A stretch of 64,000 nucleotides of DNA from Papaver somniferum (lineage: Eukaryota > Streptophyta > Magnoliopsida > Ranunculales > Papaveraceae). Both the position numbers and the translations under genes were made by a program. Each line of letters opens with the position of its first letter. The stretch's first letter is position 1. Under the pieces are notes generated by a model. It was not told the DNA's origin. It saw only the letters and a list, made by a program, of their open reading frames with translations, and did not search any database. The DNA lies in NCBI RefSeq assembly GCF_003573695.1, contig NC_039362.1, positions 116,911,120 to 116,975,119 of the forward strand. Reading direction: 5' to 3'. Of the stretch, positions 10,454 to 22,592 are shown one piece after another.

Positions 10454-13041
10454 TGACGAGGTGTCAACTCGCAAATAATATATTCCTTACTCTTCTTACA
10501 CTAACTAGTAGTATACGGATAAGCAGGTTCGTCCCAAAGGAAAGTTGAGATAAAGTTGTCAGTTCAATTTCTGAATAAAAATAATGCAAGACAATGGACA
10601 AATGCAAATATGAGAATGAGAATGATCAAGGACTCTTTCTAAGCCACAAAACGTGAATCTTATTGATATAGCCAGTGTCTGCAAAGTATCTCGTTACTAA
10701 CAACCCTAGAATAATTAGTACGCTCAACTACTCCGTTATTATCTCCTAAGTTCACCGGACACGGAACCGCTCGACTACCGGATTCTACTTGTCAAGTTTC
10801 CCAGAAGTACGCTCTCTAGGTGTAACTTAAACAAATGCTTTAAGTTTTATGAGATAAGGTCGCTCCTAGTGATAAAATCAAAAGCATGAATTACCTACTA
10901 GTGTCAATTTCTACATATGGATACTTAAGAAAGCCCCATCATCAATACCCATATATCGCTACTTGTACTCGGAGCATCTAGACAATTACGGGTCGAAGAA
11001 GTCTCGAATTAGCAATAGAATCATCAAACAACCATTCAATTTGCAACTTAAACGATTGAGAAATAAATTCCTAAGCATTATTGGCATGGTAGAGAATGAG
11101 CAATAACAATATAATTGCAAGAAAACAGGCAGTTTAAATATCACTTCGAGTTCATGTTTCAAACATCAAAATCGTCCATAATCAGGATGCAATTAGCTAT
11201 TGGAGTTCATGGCAAAGAGATAAAATCCATAAATACAAAACCAAAACAGCAAACCAAAGTAACCCAGCTTGTGAAGCGATGTTGGTGGAGTGGTGATAGA
11301 TGGAACAACAGTTGGTGGTGTGAACTGTGGTCTGGTGGTAGAATGCTGCTGTCGCGATGGATATGGACTGAACTGGTATTGTTGTGCTGCTGCTGTAGCT
11401 GCAAACTGGTCTCAATGCAAAGGGTCGATGTTGTTCGGTAGACTGCAGGTGATGGATGTATGCAGTGGCTTGAGATGCAGGTGGTACGTGAGATGCAAAC
11501 TGCGAAGGTGATGTGCTGATGGTGTGGATGGTATGCAACTGATGGAAAAGACACTGCTGGTGGAGATGGATATGCAGGTGGTGTGCGGATGATGGTAGTT
11601 CAGCGAGCAAAAGCTCGCTGAAACTAGGGTTATGGCAGTAGAAGGGGGTATGAGATGATTTTCGTTCTGTAGTTTTAGGTTTTCTTTTTATATCTAAATC
11701 TTCCTGCAAAAGCGTATAACTTCACATCTTGGCTGCTGACTTCTCGCTCAACTAATACCTTCCTTGTCGGTGTCGTAACAGCTCCTAACCAATACCAAAT
11801 GTCCCTTGTACAATCCACCTAACCCATGGCTAACGACTGCTCTTTTCCTGGCTGCTTTATCGCTGTTATGTTGATTCCAAATACAACCCAAACTCTGCTT
11901 AATGTCTCAACTTCTAAATATGAGTCCTAGCCACTGCAACCAAAACCACAGGATCTTGTACTCCCTTTAACCTCAATGCAAAGTCTACAGCTCCTCTTGC
12001 TGGTTGTTTCTCGGCAGAAATATGCACAAACTCTAAACTCTTCTCATACACAAGCCAAACTCGAGCAGAACCAAGGTTCCCATTCTGCCGTGTTGCTTCT
12101 GTAACTCCTCTTGGCCCAAACTCATGGCTCGAACGACGGCATGAATCTTGGTATAGGCACTGGTTCAGCGACAGCAGCAGACTGGTTCAAGCATTTACTC
12201 GAACAGCTGGTGTGCGTGTCTCGAACTGATGAGGCTTGGTACTGGCTGTTTTGTTCTCCTGCCAATTAATTCTCCTTCCCTGCAATGGACTCATTCTCAT
12301 GCACAAACCAAACAATTATTATCATTCATAATCTCAAAACATTAACTTGAATTCCCGACAGAACCCATCTTTCCTTGCTGATTTCTGGTTGTAAATGTTG
12401 TCCATATGCTAATCCAACGCAAACCCATACTCCTAAATCATTCAGAGACTCTAAAACATTCATTTGAAAGGCATCAGTTCACTGTTCTTCATCCCTGCCT
12501 TGTCTCGGCTAATAATCCATGTCACAGCCTCTTCCATTCACTGCCAAGACCAATGGCAGAACTCATTGTTTTTCCGTGCCTTTCTGTCCCGATACTTGCC
12601 TCGAGCCAACTCCCTGTAAGCTTCTAATCTCGAGTAACTTCTTTGTAAACAACCATCGAACCATCGAACTATGGCTGGCAGCGGGGATAGAGCTTGACAG
12701 TGAACTTAAGGACTTGACCTGATGATGCAAAGAAGTGGTCGTAACCAACTTCTATGTCTAGGTTAATAGGAAGTCGGTGGTGGCCCTGATCCGAGAAGCT
12801 TGGGTGCTCCAGTAATTCATGTATTTGAAACTTCAAAACCATGATGCTCCTGTACTTCAACTCCATGAACTCCCAAGGTCGTCGAACAACCAATTCAGTT
12901 CTTTCTTCTCTTCTTTTCGGTCACATGACTCCAGAATACCTACAAATGCAAAAGAAGCGTGATATAGAAAAATATAAGAGAAAATAGTAAAGAAAAGTAT
13001 AAGAAATTGATATTCAAATGATGTATTTTAAGCTCCTATCA
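10454..13041 (-). mobile_element. Element E: probable solo LTR or short non-autonomous LTR element
   Basis: The 2588-bp unit is flanked by the perfect 5-bp duplication ATCCA (10449-10453 and 13042-13046), with TGACGAGG at its left and TCCTATCA at its right terminus, i.e. TG...CA. Read on the minus strand it begins TGATAGGAGC, much like the LTRs of D1 and D2 (TGATAGGCAC), which sets the orientation. No pol or gag frame is present. Open frames at 11115-11709 lie in simple Thr/Ser/His- or Gly/Trp-coding repeats and look fortuitous. I could not find a shorter internal LTR pair, so a solo LTR formed by LTR-LTR recombination is the simplest reading. Confidence 0.7.
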
Positions 13042-14669
13042 ATCCACAATCAAACAAATAGGAATTTGCGAGCCTGATTGAATATAAGAAATAACTTGGA
13101 CGGTATCAAAACCAATATCCAAGTGTCAATCAATTTATATCAACAACCAAAGGTTGGATTATCTAATTGATTGAACTTATGCACAACCTGTGATATTTCA
13201 ATTATATAAAACAAATATAATGCGGAAAAGAAATAACACAGACACCAGAAATTTTATTAACGAGGAAACCGCAAATGCAGAAAAAATCCGGGACCTAGTC
13301 GAGATTTGAACACCACACAGTATTAAGCCGCTATAGACACTAGCCTACTACCAAGCTAACTTCGGTCTGGAATGTAGTTGAGCCCTAATCAATTTCACAC
13401 TGATCAAGGTACAATTGCGTTCCTTACGCCTCTTGACCCACGCCGGATTCTGCGCACTTGATTCCCTTAGATGATCTCACCCACAACTAAGAGTTGCTAC
13501 GACCCAAAGTCGAAGACTTGATAAACAAATCTGTCTCACACAGAAAAGTCTATTGAATAGATAAATCTGTCTCCCACAGATATACCTATGAGTTTTGTTC
13601 CGTCTTTTGATAAATCAAGGTGAACAGGAACCAATTGATAAACCAGACTTATATTCCCGAAGAACAGCCTAGTATTATCAATCACCTCACAATAATTTTA
13701 AACGATTAACGAAACAAGATATTGTGGAATCACAAACGATGAGACGAAGATGCTTGTGACTACTTTTTAATCTTGCCTATCGGAGAATAAATCTCGAGCA
13801 AATCTTAAAGAAGATAGTACTCAACACGATAGAAAACAGCAAGATCAGAACATACAACTACAAAGAAAATAGTTGGGTCTGGCTTCACAATACAATGAAG
13901 TATTCAAGTCGTTAACCTACAGGGTGTCATGAAAAACCTAAGGTTAAAGGAGAATCGACTCTAGTCGCAACTAATATCACACATGAGGTGTGGGGATTAG
14001 GTTCCCAGTTGCTAGAGTTCTCCTTTATATAGTCTTCAAATCATGGTTTGCAATCAATGTTACCTTGGTAACAAAGCATTCAATATTCACCGTTAGATGA
14101 AAACCTGATTAGATTCAAGTTAATATCTTTCAACCGTTAAATCGAACTTAGCTTGTTATACACAAATGAAATGTACCATCATTTAGATAAAGGTAACCGT
14201 ACTTAAACGTGTACACTTAGTTGGTTCAACAATAGTTAACAATGGTTAGCCATATGAGCACTTTCATATCAACCTTATTCATCTTTATCATAACTAGTTC
14301 AAATGACTCAAATGAAACTAGTTTGAGAGTTGTTCAATTGTTTTTATTCTCATAGAAGAATATAAGACACAATTGAAGCAAAATCGATTTTGATTCACTC
14401 GAATCATTTCATGAATATTGTAGCCACGGTTTGCAAAAGATTGCATTCCTTATTATATAAATGTATTAGTTCATGAACAAACCGATTTTAGAACATAACC
14501 TACTTAAGTATGCAAACGGGTACGCATACCTAAGTAGCCGGACTGAGTTTGATTACGCCAGTACTCGTACGGGTACGCATACCATTTTACTCTTCCAAAC
14601 TCCAGTAGAAATTCACGGAACTTGAACTTCCGCCAGTACGCGTACGGGTACACATACTTAGTTCCCGGA
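13042..14669 (-). repeat. Copia LTR F, piece 2 (middle)
   Basis: Continuation of the minus-oriented copia LTR between insertions E and G. Minus-strand reading contains ACAGGTTGTGCATAAG and TTTCTGGTGTCTGTGTTATT, of the sort found in long copia LTRs. Near the right edge there are copies of a GTACGGGTACGCATACC motif (14517-14530, 14561-14583, 14636-14657). The last five bases, CCGGA, are the left target-site duplication of element G. No reading frame of interest. Confidence 0.65.
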
Positions 14670-15141
14670 TGTAGTTGCAGGAAATCCTACACTACACCCC
14701 TCATATGATTTCAACATTAATCAACTCATTTTTTAGATTTACACTCTTAATTTTATTGATCAATCTTTGAATATTCTTACAAGAAAAGATAAAGGAATCA
14801 AGAATGACCTCTGCTCTAGGCTTTCTCTCTCCTATTTACTTGTTTCTTACTCAAAAAAGATCTCTCCTCTCTCTTTACAACTGAACAACTATTTATAGGG
14901 AAATACATAGTGGATGACAGCTAATTTGTCCTTTATTTTCGGAAATGACTTGCGATATTCTCGCAACCTTAAAAATCTTAATCTCGCAAACTCTCTAATT
15001 TTCGCAGGACCATCACATCTTTCTCATGATTTTAGCTGACGTCGTTTATTATATCATTTCTGAAATTGTTCTGCGACGCTGTTGTGTTGTGTTGTTGATA
15101 ATTTCGCTAAGATATTATTGTTGCGAGATTCTGATCCTACA
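14670..15141 (-). repeat. 3' LTR of element G
   Basis: 472 bp, TGTAGTTGCAGG to GATCCTACA on the plus strand, with inverted terminal TGTAG/CTACA. Minus-strand CTATAAATAG (14889-14898) is a good TATA box for the sense transcript. The 3' LTR is preceded in the sense direction by the purine-rich GAGAAGAGGCAAGA, the likely polypurine tract (about 15142-15155). Confidence 0.92.
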
Positions 15142-15345
15142 TCTTGCCTCTTCTCATATCTTTTCTGCGAAGTAGAGAATGATGTGAGAAATGCTGCAGT
15201 TGTTCATTTCTTCATATTCTGCATTTATCACACGTACTCTTTCTTCCATCTGTTTCTTGACACGTCTTTTGTAACCGTTGTTTTTTAACCATTTATATTT
15301 TTCCGTATTAATCGTGTTTATCTTCTCGAGGAAAAATTCCCTCTA

Positions 15346-15354
15346 TATATATTC
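15346..15354 (+). promoter_or_regulatory. TATA box of the antisense gene, element G
   Basis: CTATATATAT-type motif on the plus strand, about 190 bp upstream of the first ATG (15544) and about 200 bp inside the LTR boundary, the position occupied by the antisense TATA boxes of elements A and C. Confidence 0.5.
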
Positions 15355-15543
15355 TTTCTCATTCTCTTTTTCTTTCTTTTTATTTTCTCTGCAACTTCAT
15401 CGTTCTTCTACAAATCCGTTATTGCAATTTTTCTTCTTTCTTCTTCAATCTTTTTAAGTTCTTCTTCATCTTCATACTATTTCTTCTACATATCTTCATC
15501 ATTCGTAATTTTCTTCGAAATAATCTTCCTTCTACTGTTTTCC

Positions 15544-17784
15544 ATGGATTCATCAAGGTTAGTTTTCTTTTTTCTTCTTTATGGGTTTTGCTGAAATTGA
15601 TCTTGTTTATTGCCTTATTTGATGTTGTTTATGTGATTCCCATACTCTCCTTATTTCAGCAAAAGCGCCTCCAACACTAAATTTACAGTTCAGAACCCTA
15701 ATATTCCCAAACCGCAGCATAAGGTTGTTGCGCATAAAAGAAATTGTGTGAATGAGAAGGCAGTAAGAAACACTATCCTTTTCTAATAACAATATTGTTT
15801 CCTCTGTTTCTTATCTGGATTGTAATTCTCAGGGTGATAAGGATGTCAATAAACCTCTCAAGAAATCTCGCCACCTTAAAACTGTTCAAACTTCCGTTCC
15901 ATTCCACTTATTCATCTCTTCTAAATCTCCTGCGACATCTTCGCAAGATAAACCTTTATCTCCAATTCGCGAAAAAGCTGCCTCATACTTCATTTTTTCA
16001 GCTGACCTTTCAATGATTGAAAGCCCCCTTGTTGATCCTTCTATGAATGAAACTTTTTCTCTTCCTATTAAGAATGTTTCTCAACCTTCTATCACTGCCA
16101 GTTCTCTACCTGAGTCTTTTCTTCTTTCGAAAGAAACCGTGGAAAGAATAGATATTGCTTTCAAAGTTTTATTTGAAGTCCTGGATGATGGCAAGAAGTC
16201 TTCTATTGATCCTATCAAGTCTAATGTTTGCGAAATTCTGAGTAAGCATTTAGGTTCTGATAGAGCTGCTTCGCAAACAGCTTTGGAAAAAGAGTGTAAT
16301 GCTCTTCGTCTCGAAAATCAAAAGCTTCAGAATGTTTTGTTGGATCGTGAAAATCTTCGCAAGAAGAATGATGAATTGAGAGGTATGATTTTCTTATCCA
16401 TGTCTTCAATTTTCCTTTTTAATGGTTTTATCCTTCCCATATTTAATTATCCTTGAAATCCCTCTTTCGCATGTTAAGCCTTAAACCAGAAACGAATAAT
16501 GGAGAGATATCAATTTGAATCTGTTGTTGAAGAAGCCCGTGTTGATAAAGAAATTTTGATGGATCAATATAACCAATTAGATAACCTCTATTCATATTCT
16601 CTTGATCATATAAATAATCTTACCAATGAAAATACCCAATTAGTTCAGAGACAAGATTTATTAAGTAATGAAGTATCTCGCCTTTCTTATTCTTTAACTA
16701 AAGCTAATTTAGGGATGGAAACTTTATCAGATGAGAATAAAACCTTATCTCAAGAGAAGCGAACTTTTTTAAACAAGATGACGATATCTTCGCAACAACT
16801 TAGCATTCTTCAGAAAGTATGTGATGACCAAGAGCAATCTCTTCGCTCTTTGAGAAATGAACTTAAAGAAGTAACAGAGTCATCTATCGCTGAAAGAGAT
16901 ACACTATTCAAGGTAGAATAGCTTTAAGTGTAAAGGCGAATCAACTTAAAGAACAATATCCAAATTAGAAGAATCTTATTCTTCTCTTGCGAAGAAAAAT
17001 GCCTTTCTTATTTCTAAAGAGAAAAACCTTCAGTCTCGACTTAAAGGTTTAGTTGGAGATAAATTTGATGACGCAATGGACCGTTGGGAGAATAGTTGTC
17101 TGTCCTTGATTCAACACCTTATTTCGCAAAAGGAAGGTAGTCATAATAGTTTGACTGCCTTAACTATCTTTTCTTTGTCATATTTTTCTGAGTTCTTCAT
17201 CTTATTGAAATTTTGTATTCTACCTTTCGCAGAGTCTGAGAAGAATCTTCATTCCTCCATTTCTGTTTTGGAGGCTAAATATGCCAAAATTCGCAAAGAA
17301 AATGCATTGCTCGTCTCTGCCCTTACTGGTTCTCGCGACCGAGCAGAAAGAAGACTTGATTATCTTGCTTATTTTAAGGATATTCAAGATAGGAATCATC
17401 AGAGAGCACTTCTTCGTCAAGTTCATCTCCGGGCTGAAGTCCTTGTAAATGATATTTATTGTCCAAATCTCTTCCTCCTACATCAATTGAACCTTTGGAA
17501 GTAGATGATGATGAAGTTCCTCGTCCTGCTGATAGTGATTATGATTATGAAAGTGGGCAGAGGATGATCTCTTGGAAGGTGAAGAAGAAATTCCTTCTAA
17601 GGAAGCATCTGCTGGTGTTAATCAAAATGAGAAAGAAATCTCTCCTGAAGAAGTAATTGCTGGCGATAATCAAGGTGCTAGTCAAGGCGAAGATCAGAAC
17701 CGAAATGAAGGAGAGGCTTGCGATATTGAGAACATTGCGAATTATCTTCTTGAATTGTCTTACTTTTATCACTTTTGCGAATAA
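15544..17784 (+). pseudogene. Antisense coiled-coil gene of element G (degraded, multi-exon)
   Basis: Plus-strand gene opposite to pol. Likely exons: 15544-15557, 15660-15762, 15833-16382, 16479 to about 17135, then about 17232-17784, each with GT/AG borders and matching phase for the first four. The protein starts MDSS, has a basic Ser/Pro-rich head, then long heptad-type helices rich in Leu, Glu, Asn and Lys (for example NALRLENQKLQNVL, NENTQLVQRQDLL, LRSLRNELKEV), and an acidic tail (EVDDDEVPRPADSDYDY). Frame breaks near 16918, 16965, 17465 and 17565 make it a pseudogene. I do not recognise a family; a long coiled coil suggests oligomerisation. It has no evident similarity to the antisense products of A or C, although its position is the same. 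Confidence 0.65.
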
Positions 17785-17993
17785 TATTCTTCAACCAACT
17801 TTGGAATCAATTTTTCCTTTTAGTATTTTGTGATGAGAAAGATAATGCTTCTTGTTTATTGATTCCCATACTTGCCTCTCATTATCTTTCTTGCAAAAAA
17901 TAATCTGTTACGAATACTTATAAATTTTGTTTTATCATGTGGTCTTATTTTGCCTTCCTAATTAAAGGTCTTATTATGCCACCTCTTGTCATT
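17785..17993. other. Spacer after the antisense gene of element G
   Basis: AT-rich segment of about 200 bp following the last antisense codons; nothing recognised. Confidence 0.3.
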
Positions 17994-18310
17994 GCGACAA
18001 AATCGCAGGACGTCCTTGCACTTTCATGCAAAAACCCATTGATCTTGCCTTAACTTTTTCTTTTGTATTATGGCCTCTTCAGGAATGTTGCGACAATATG
18101 ACAGGCCTAAATATTCTTGCGAAAATAAAGCCCCATGACATTGCCGTCTTGCGACGAAATCGCAGGACGTCTTCGCACTTTCATGCGAAAACCCATTGAC
18201 CTCGTCTTATCTTTTTCTTTTGTATTATTGCCTCTTCAGGATTGTTGCACAAATATGACAAGCCTTAATACTCTTGCGAATAGAAAGCCTCATGACATTT
18301 GCGTCTTAAG
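17994..18310 (+). repeat. Two-copy 157-bp tandem repeat inside element G
   Basis: Copy 1 starts GCGACAAAATCGCAGG at 17994 and copy 2 starts GCGACGAAATCGCAGG at 18151, so the period is 157 bp. Both run through CTTTCATGC, an AACCCATTGA segment, TCTTTTGTATTAT and a CCTCTTCAGGA segment. The GCGA..TCGC start of each copy is itself palindromic. Confidence 0.8.
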
Positions 18311-18981
18311 ACACTTATCAGCTCCCTAATGGAGGGTGCCGCCCTTATCTTCCCCCTGGTTGCCCCTTCAAGGAGGCGTACTTCTACCATACAAGGTTAG
18401 CTCCTCCCATCCAGTCTTAACACAACCAGTTTTTTCGCAGCCTCTTATCCCTTTTACCTATAGGGCTTATGGTTACGAGACTGCACCCTAAGTGGGGTTT
18501 TCTTCGGGCCGAGTGCAGTATAAGCCAAGACTTGTCAAGAATGGCAAGGTACGCTTCAAACGTCCCTGGCACTCTTGACTCAACCGTGTACCTCGGCGCC
18601 TTGATCAGATCTGCACTCCTTGGGAGAGTCCTTATTACCTTAGTCGCCCAACCCAAGTCATATGCTTAAGCTGAGAATCCAAGGTGCCTCTCCCGGATGG
18701 GCTTTATTGACCCCAAATCTCCATGACTCAGGTTCCGGTGGCGGTGTAGCCTTTCCCTGAGCCATGCAACAGGTACCCCCTAATATGACGTACTTTAGGT
18801 CTTACATTTGCCTCTTGCGAAATTTTATTCGCGAACTAGGGTGTACGCCATAAAGGTTCGCCCCTTTCTTTTATGTCATTGTTCTGTGATTATCTCTGCG
18901 AAAATTTCGCACATCATGATCTTGTTTTGATATGAATAATCTTGCAATTATTTTTCAGAATCCATAACTTCTCAAAGCTTC
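18311..18981. other. GC-richer non-coding block between convergent genes of element G
   Basis: About 650 bp between the antisense gene and the pol stop. From about 18330 to 18790 the base composition is richer in G and C than the surroundings, and there are several short inverted motifs but no plausible reading frame of more than about 80 codons. It lies where both converging transcripts should end. The role is unknown; candidates are a transcription end signal or a relic of another repeat. Confidence 0.35.
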
Positions 18982-20250
18982 TTACGGATAATATCTTTTT
19001 AAATACAACCTGTTCCATGGTCTGTCAAGTCTATGACCAACATCTCTGCCTTCTGGATCCATTAATCTATAAGCTCCTGTTCCAACTATCTCCTTAATGA
19101 TGTAAGGTCCATCCCATTTTTTCGCTAATTTTCCACCATTTTCTCGCTGATATATTGGTGTCTCTCGCAGAACTAAATCTCCTGGTTGGAATTCGCGTAC
19201 TTTGACACGTTTATTATATTCTCGGGCTAATCTTCGCTGATAATTCTCCATATGTTGTAAAGCTTTTTCTCTTCTTTCTTCTAATTCATCAAGTTTATTT
19301 AAGATCAAACCCGCACTAAGATTTTTCTCCCAAGCTTCTCTTTTGTTGTGGAATAACAACTTCTGTTGGTAACACCGCTTCAACTCCGTATGTTAAACAA
19401 AAAGGTGACATTCCAGTAGCTTCTCTTCTAGTTGTATTATAAGCCCATACTGCATTATGTACTTGTTCGCACCATGCTCTGTGATGTCCTTCCAATTTCT
19501 TCTTTAATATATCTGCAATTGTTTTGTTTGTTGCTTCTACCTGCCCATTAGCTTGTGGATACAAAGGAGTAGACTTTCCACATTTTATCTTGAATGCATT
19601 AAGTAGCATTTCTATATTCTGTCCTTCAAACTGTTTCCCATTATCAGATACCAACTGCGCAGGAATTCCGAATCTGCAAATGATATTTTCGAATATGAAT
19701 GTAAAGATATCTTTGTCGCGAATATGTTGTACCTTCACTTCTGTCCATTTTGTGAAATAATCTGTTGCGACTATTAAATATCTTCTTTGTCCAGAACCTG
19801 GTAAAAATGGTCCCACAATATCTAAACCCCACTTTCCAAAAGGCCACACACTGGTTGAAGATGATAGTGGTGCTCCAGGTGCATGTATTTTCTTTCCATG
19901 CCGCTGACAATCTTCGCAACGTCTTGATATTTGTTTGCATCTTCGTGCATGTATGGCCAGTAATAGCCTTGCATTTTTGCTCTATGTGCCAAAGATCTTC
20001 CCCCGCTATGATTGCCAGCATCCCCACTATGTAACATTTTTAGCACTTTTTCTCCTTCCTCTCGTGTCAAACATCTGAGTGATGGTCCATTAAAGGATTT
20101 TCGGTATAGCAACCCATCTCTTAATTCATAATTCGTTGCGGTTTTTAATTTGTGTGTTTCCAATCTATTTCTTGGTGTTTCTCCTTTCGCCAAATATGCA
20201 TGAAGTTCCATTCTCCAGTCTGCGATAGTTCGTTTGTTCTTCTTCTTCAT
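18982..20250 (-). pseudogene. Integrase of element G
   Basis: Minus-strand frames at 20250-19822, 19849-19316 and 19383-18982 together form an integrase interrupted by frameshifts. In order: an H2C2 zinc-binding region (LKMLHSGDAGNHSGG, then MQGYYWPYMHEDANKYQ), the catalytic core with WGLDIVGPF (first Asp), LVSDNGKQF (second Asp) and PQANGQVEATNK (Glu), and the C-terminal domain with FQPGDLVLRE and KKWDGPYIIKEIVGTGAYRL ending LKRYYP. The protein would join cDNA to chromosomal DNA in the nucleus. All three acidic catalytic residues are present, but the frame is broken at about 19840 and 19340, so no full enzyme can be made. Convergent with the antisense gene. Confidence 0.88.
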
Positions 20251-20472
20251 TGTCTATTATCATCACGTCCACTTCTTCTTCTTCTTTATTGATTGATGGT
20301 GACAGAAGTGTTTGTATTTTTATGCATCTCGCAGTTGGATCTGTCATCATGCTTGAGATGAAAGCAAAGCGTCTGCGAGTCTGTTATCTTTCTTGAAATG
20401 TGCCTCCATTTTATTTTTGGGATTTTCGCTGACAATTCTTCAACGAGCTTCTTGTATTTCTTCAAGGATAGT

Positions 20473-20712
20473 TCATTTGTAGTATACTCCCTTTATTTGG
20501 CGAATAACTAGCTGCGAATCACTAGTGATCCTGGCATTTTCTAGTTTCATTTCTATTGCGAATTTTAAGGCATGTATCACAGCTTCATATTCCGTTTCAT
20601 TATTAGTGGATGCGAATTCCAATCTGAATGAAAAAGCCATCTTTATTCCTTCTGGCGAAATTAAAACAATTCCAACTCCATTTCCTTCTCCATTTGATGA
20701 TCCATCTACCAA
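20473..20712 (-). pseudogene. Archaeal-type RNase H (aRNH) of element G
   Basis: Minus-strand frame with VDGSSNGEGNGVGIVLISP, a Phe-rich strand, then TNNETEYEAVIHAL and TSDSQLVIRQIKG. These are the Asp, Glu and Asp sites of the second RNase H that marks the Tat lineage; it lies between the RT-associated RNase H and integrase. In the family it degrades RNA in RNA/DNA hybrids during reverse transcription. A stop or frameshift (about 20720) separates it from the RT-RNase H frame. Confidence 0.85.
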
Positions 20713-20722
20713 TATCTCCCAT

Positions 20723-22204
20723 CTATTTGGTTCTGTTATAAATCTTTTGGATCTTTTCTTCTATATCCATCATTTCTTCTACTGCTTCATCTTCTTCTAA
20801 AGGAAATTCTGCCAAGAAATCTGCAACAACTTGTGACTTTGGTGAAGACAAAATTTCATATTTAATATCAAAGTGGCCTACTTGTGCATTCCATCTCTCC
20901 ACTCTTCCTGATCTTTTAGAATTCTTCATCACTGATTCAATTGGTACTTTTGTTAATACCTTTATCTTATGCGCCTGAAAATATATGCGGAGCTTAAACG
21001 ATGCATAAACTAATGCTAAGATTAACTTCTCAATCTTTGAGTAATTCTTCTCGGCAGTATTAAAAGTTTTGCTAATGTAATAAATGGGTTTCTCCACTCC
21101 TGCGTCTACTCGCAATAACACAACACTTAATGCATGCGACGTCGTCGCAAGATAGATCAATAATTCTTCTCCTGATTCTGCTTTTTGTAAAATAGTTGTA
21201 TTCATAAGATGTTCTTTGATCCCTTGAAAAGCTTTTTCACATTCATCAGTCCATTTAAATTTCGCACCCTTCTTGAGTATATCGAAAAAATATTTGCATT
21301 TGTCTGATGATCGCGAAATGAATCTCCCCAGCGAAGCTAGAAGACCATTCAACTTCTGTACATCTTTTATTGTTGCCGGTGTTGGCATGTCACGAATTGC
21401 TTGCACTTTTTCTGGATCAACCTGTATTCCTTCCTTTGATACAATGTAGCCTGAAAATTTTCCCGATGCAACTCCAATAGTACACTTCTCAGGATTCAAT
21501 TTAATGTTATACTGCCGCATTTGTTCAAAAATCTCCCTCAGGTCTTGTACATGGTCTTTAGCTTCTTTAATCTTTACTAACATGTCATCCACGTATACTT
21601 CTAATGTTTTGTGTATCCATTTTGCGAACACCTTCTCTACCATTCTTTGGTATGTCGCTCCCGCATTTCGCAAACCAAATGGCATTTTCGTGTAACAATA
21701 TAAACATCTAGGGGAGAAGAAAGCAGTATGTTCTTGATCTTCTTCAGCGAGAGGGATTTGGTTATACCCTTTGTACCCATCTAAAGACGATACTCTATCG
21801 TTTCCCGCTGCGGATTCCACCATTTGAGGAATATCTGGTAACGAAAAACTATCTTTGGGGAAAGCTTTGTTTAAAACAGTGAAATCTATGCAAATCCTGA
21901 TTCCTTTGTTTTTCTTTGGGACAATGACCATATTCGCTATCCATTCTGGGTATTTAGCTTCTCTTATGATTCCCGCATCAAGCATTTTCTGTAATTCTTC
22001 TTCTATTTGGGAATGGTAAGTTGTTGCAATTTTTCTTATTCTCTGTTTAAATGGTCTCACATTTTTGTTAATATCCAACTTGTGGCATGCAATTGATGGA
22101 TCTATTCCCGGTATCTCATCCATGCTTCCTGCGAAAACATCTTTATATTCTCGCAAAAGGTTAACAGTTCTTTCTTCTTCTTCCACATCCATTTTTGGTT
22201 CCAA
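20723..22204 (-). CDS. Reverse transcriptase and RNase H of element G
   Basis: Open frame of 493 codons, part of a former Pol polyprotein. RT motifs in order: a KIATTYHSQIEEELQKML thumb entry, IVPKKNKGIRICIDF, SLDGYKGYNQIPL (first catalytic Asp region), MPFGLRNAGATYQRMV and the catalytic YVDDMLVK. After the connection (KCTIGVASGKFSGYIVS) comes an RNase H-like domain ending in VERWNAQVGHFDIKYE and VADFLAEF. The RT here looks intact (both Asp of YVDD kept), while flanking protease and aRNH frames are displaced, so it would be translated only as a fragment. It belongs to an element that lacks most of gag. Confidence 0.85.
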   Translation of the reverse strand: MEPKMDVEEEERTVNLLREYKDVFAGSMDEIPGIDPSIACHKLDINKNVRPFKQRIRKIATTYHSQIEEELQKMLDAGIIREAKYPEWIANMVIVPKKNKGIRICIDFTVLNKAFPKDSFSLPDIPQMVESAAGNDRVSSLDGYKGYNQIPLAEEDQEHTAFFSPRCLYCYTKMPFGLRNAGATYQRMVEKVFAKWIHKTLEVYVDDMLVKIKEAKDHVQDLREIFEQMRQYNIKLNPEKCTIGVASGKFSGYIVSKEGIQVDPEKVQAIRDMPTPATIKDVQKLNGLLASLGRFISRSSDKCKYFFDILKKGAKFKWTDECEKAFQGIKEHLMNTTILQKAESGEELLIYLATTSHALSVVLLRVDAGVEKPIYYISKTFNTAEKNYSKIEKLILALVYASFKLRIYFQAHKIKVLTKVPIESVMKNSKRSGRVERWNAQVGHFDIKYEILSSPKSQVVADFLAEFPLEEDEAVEEMMDIEEKIQKIYNRTK

Positions 22205-22592
22205 TTCTCAATATTAGAGGTTCTTCTATAGTCCCAACGTTTATTTCTTTTGTTGGTTCTGCGGCAGTGTAATTGGGTTTAGGTTCTTCCATCGGTGTTG
22301 GTTCTTTTATTGTTTTCACAGGTCCTTCTCCTTCCTCCGAAATTTCGCTGGGTATTCCGTTGCCTTCTTTTGCACTTATCATATATACTCTAAATTCTTA
22401 TTCTTTCTTTGCTTCCTTTTCCAACTTTCTGCGAAATTGTTTCTTTTTTGCTTTTCCTTCATAATGCTTTACTTCAATTTGATGACATAATTTCGCATTG
22501 TCAACATCTCCTCTGATTTCACCTATTCCATTTGGTGTGGGGAATTTAATACATTGATGTAACATTGATACTACAGCTTTTATCGCATGTAT

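Noticed and set aside
11115..11709. Open frames on both strands in element E (108 and 170 codons)
   Set aside because: Composition is simple (His/Ser/Thr or Trp/Gly repeats) and arises from TGG/CCA-rich repeat DNA; no domain, and it lies in a probable solo LTR.
17994..18310. CRISPR-like or satellite array
   Set aside because: Only two copies of a 157-bp unit in a eukaryotic retroelement.
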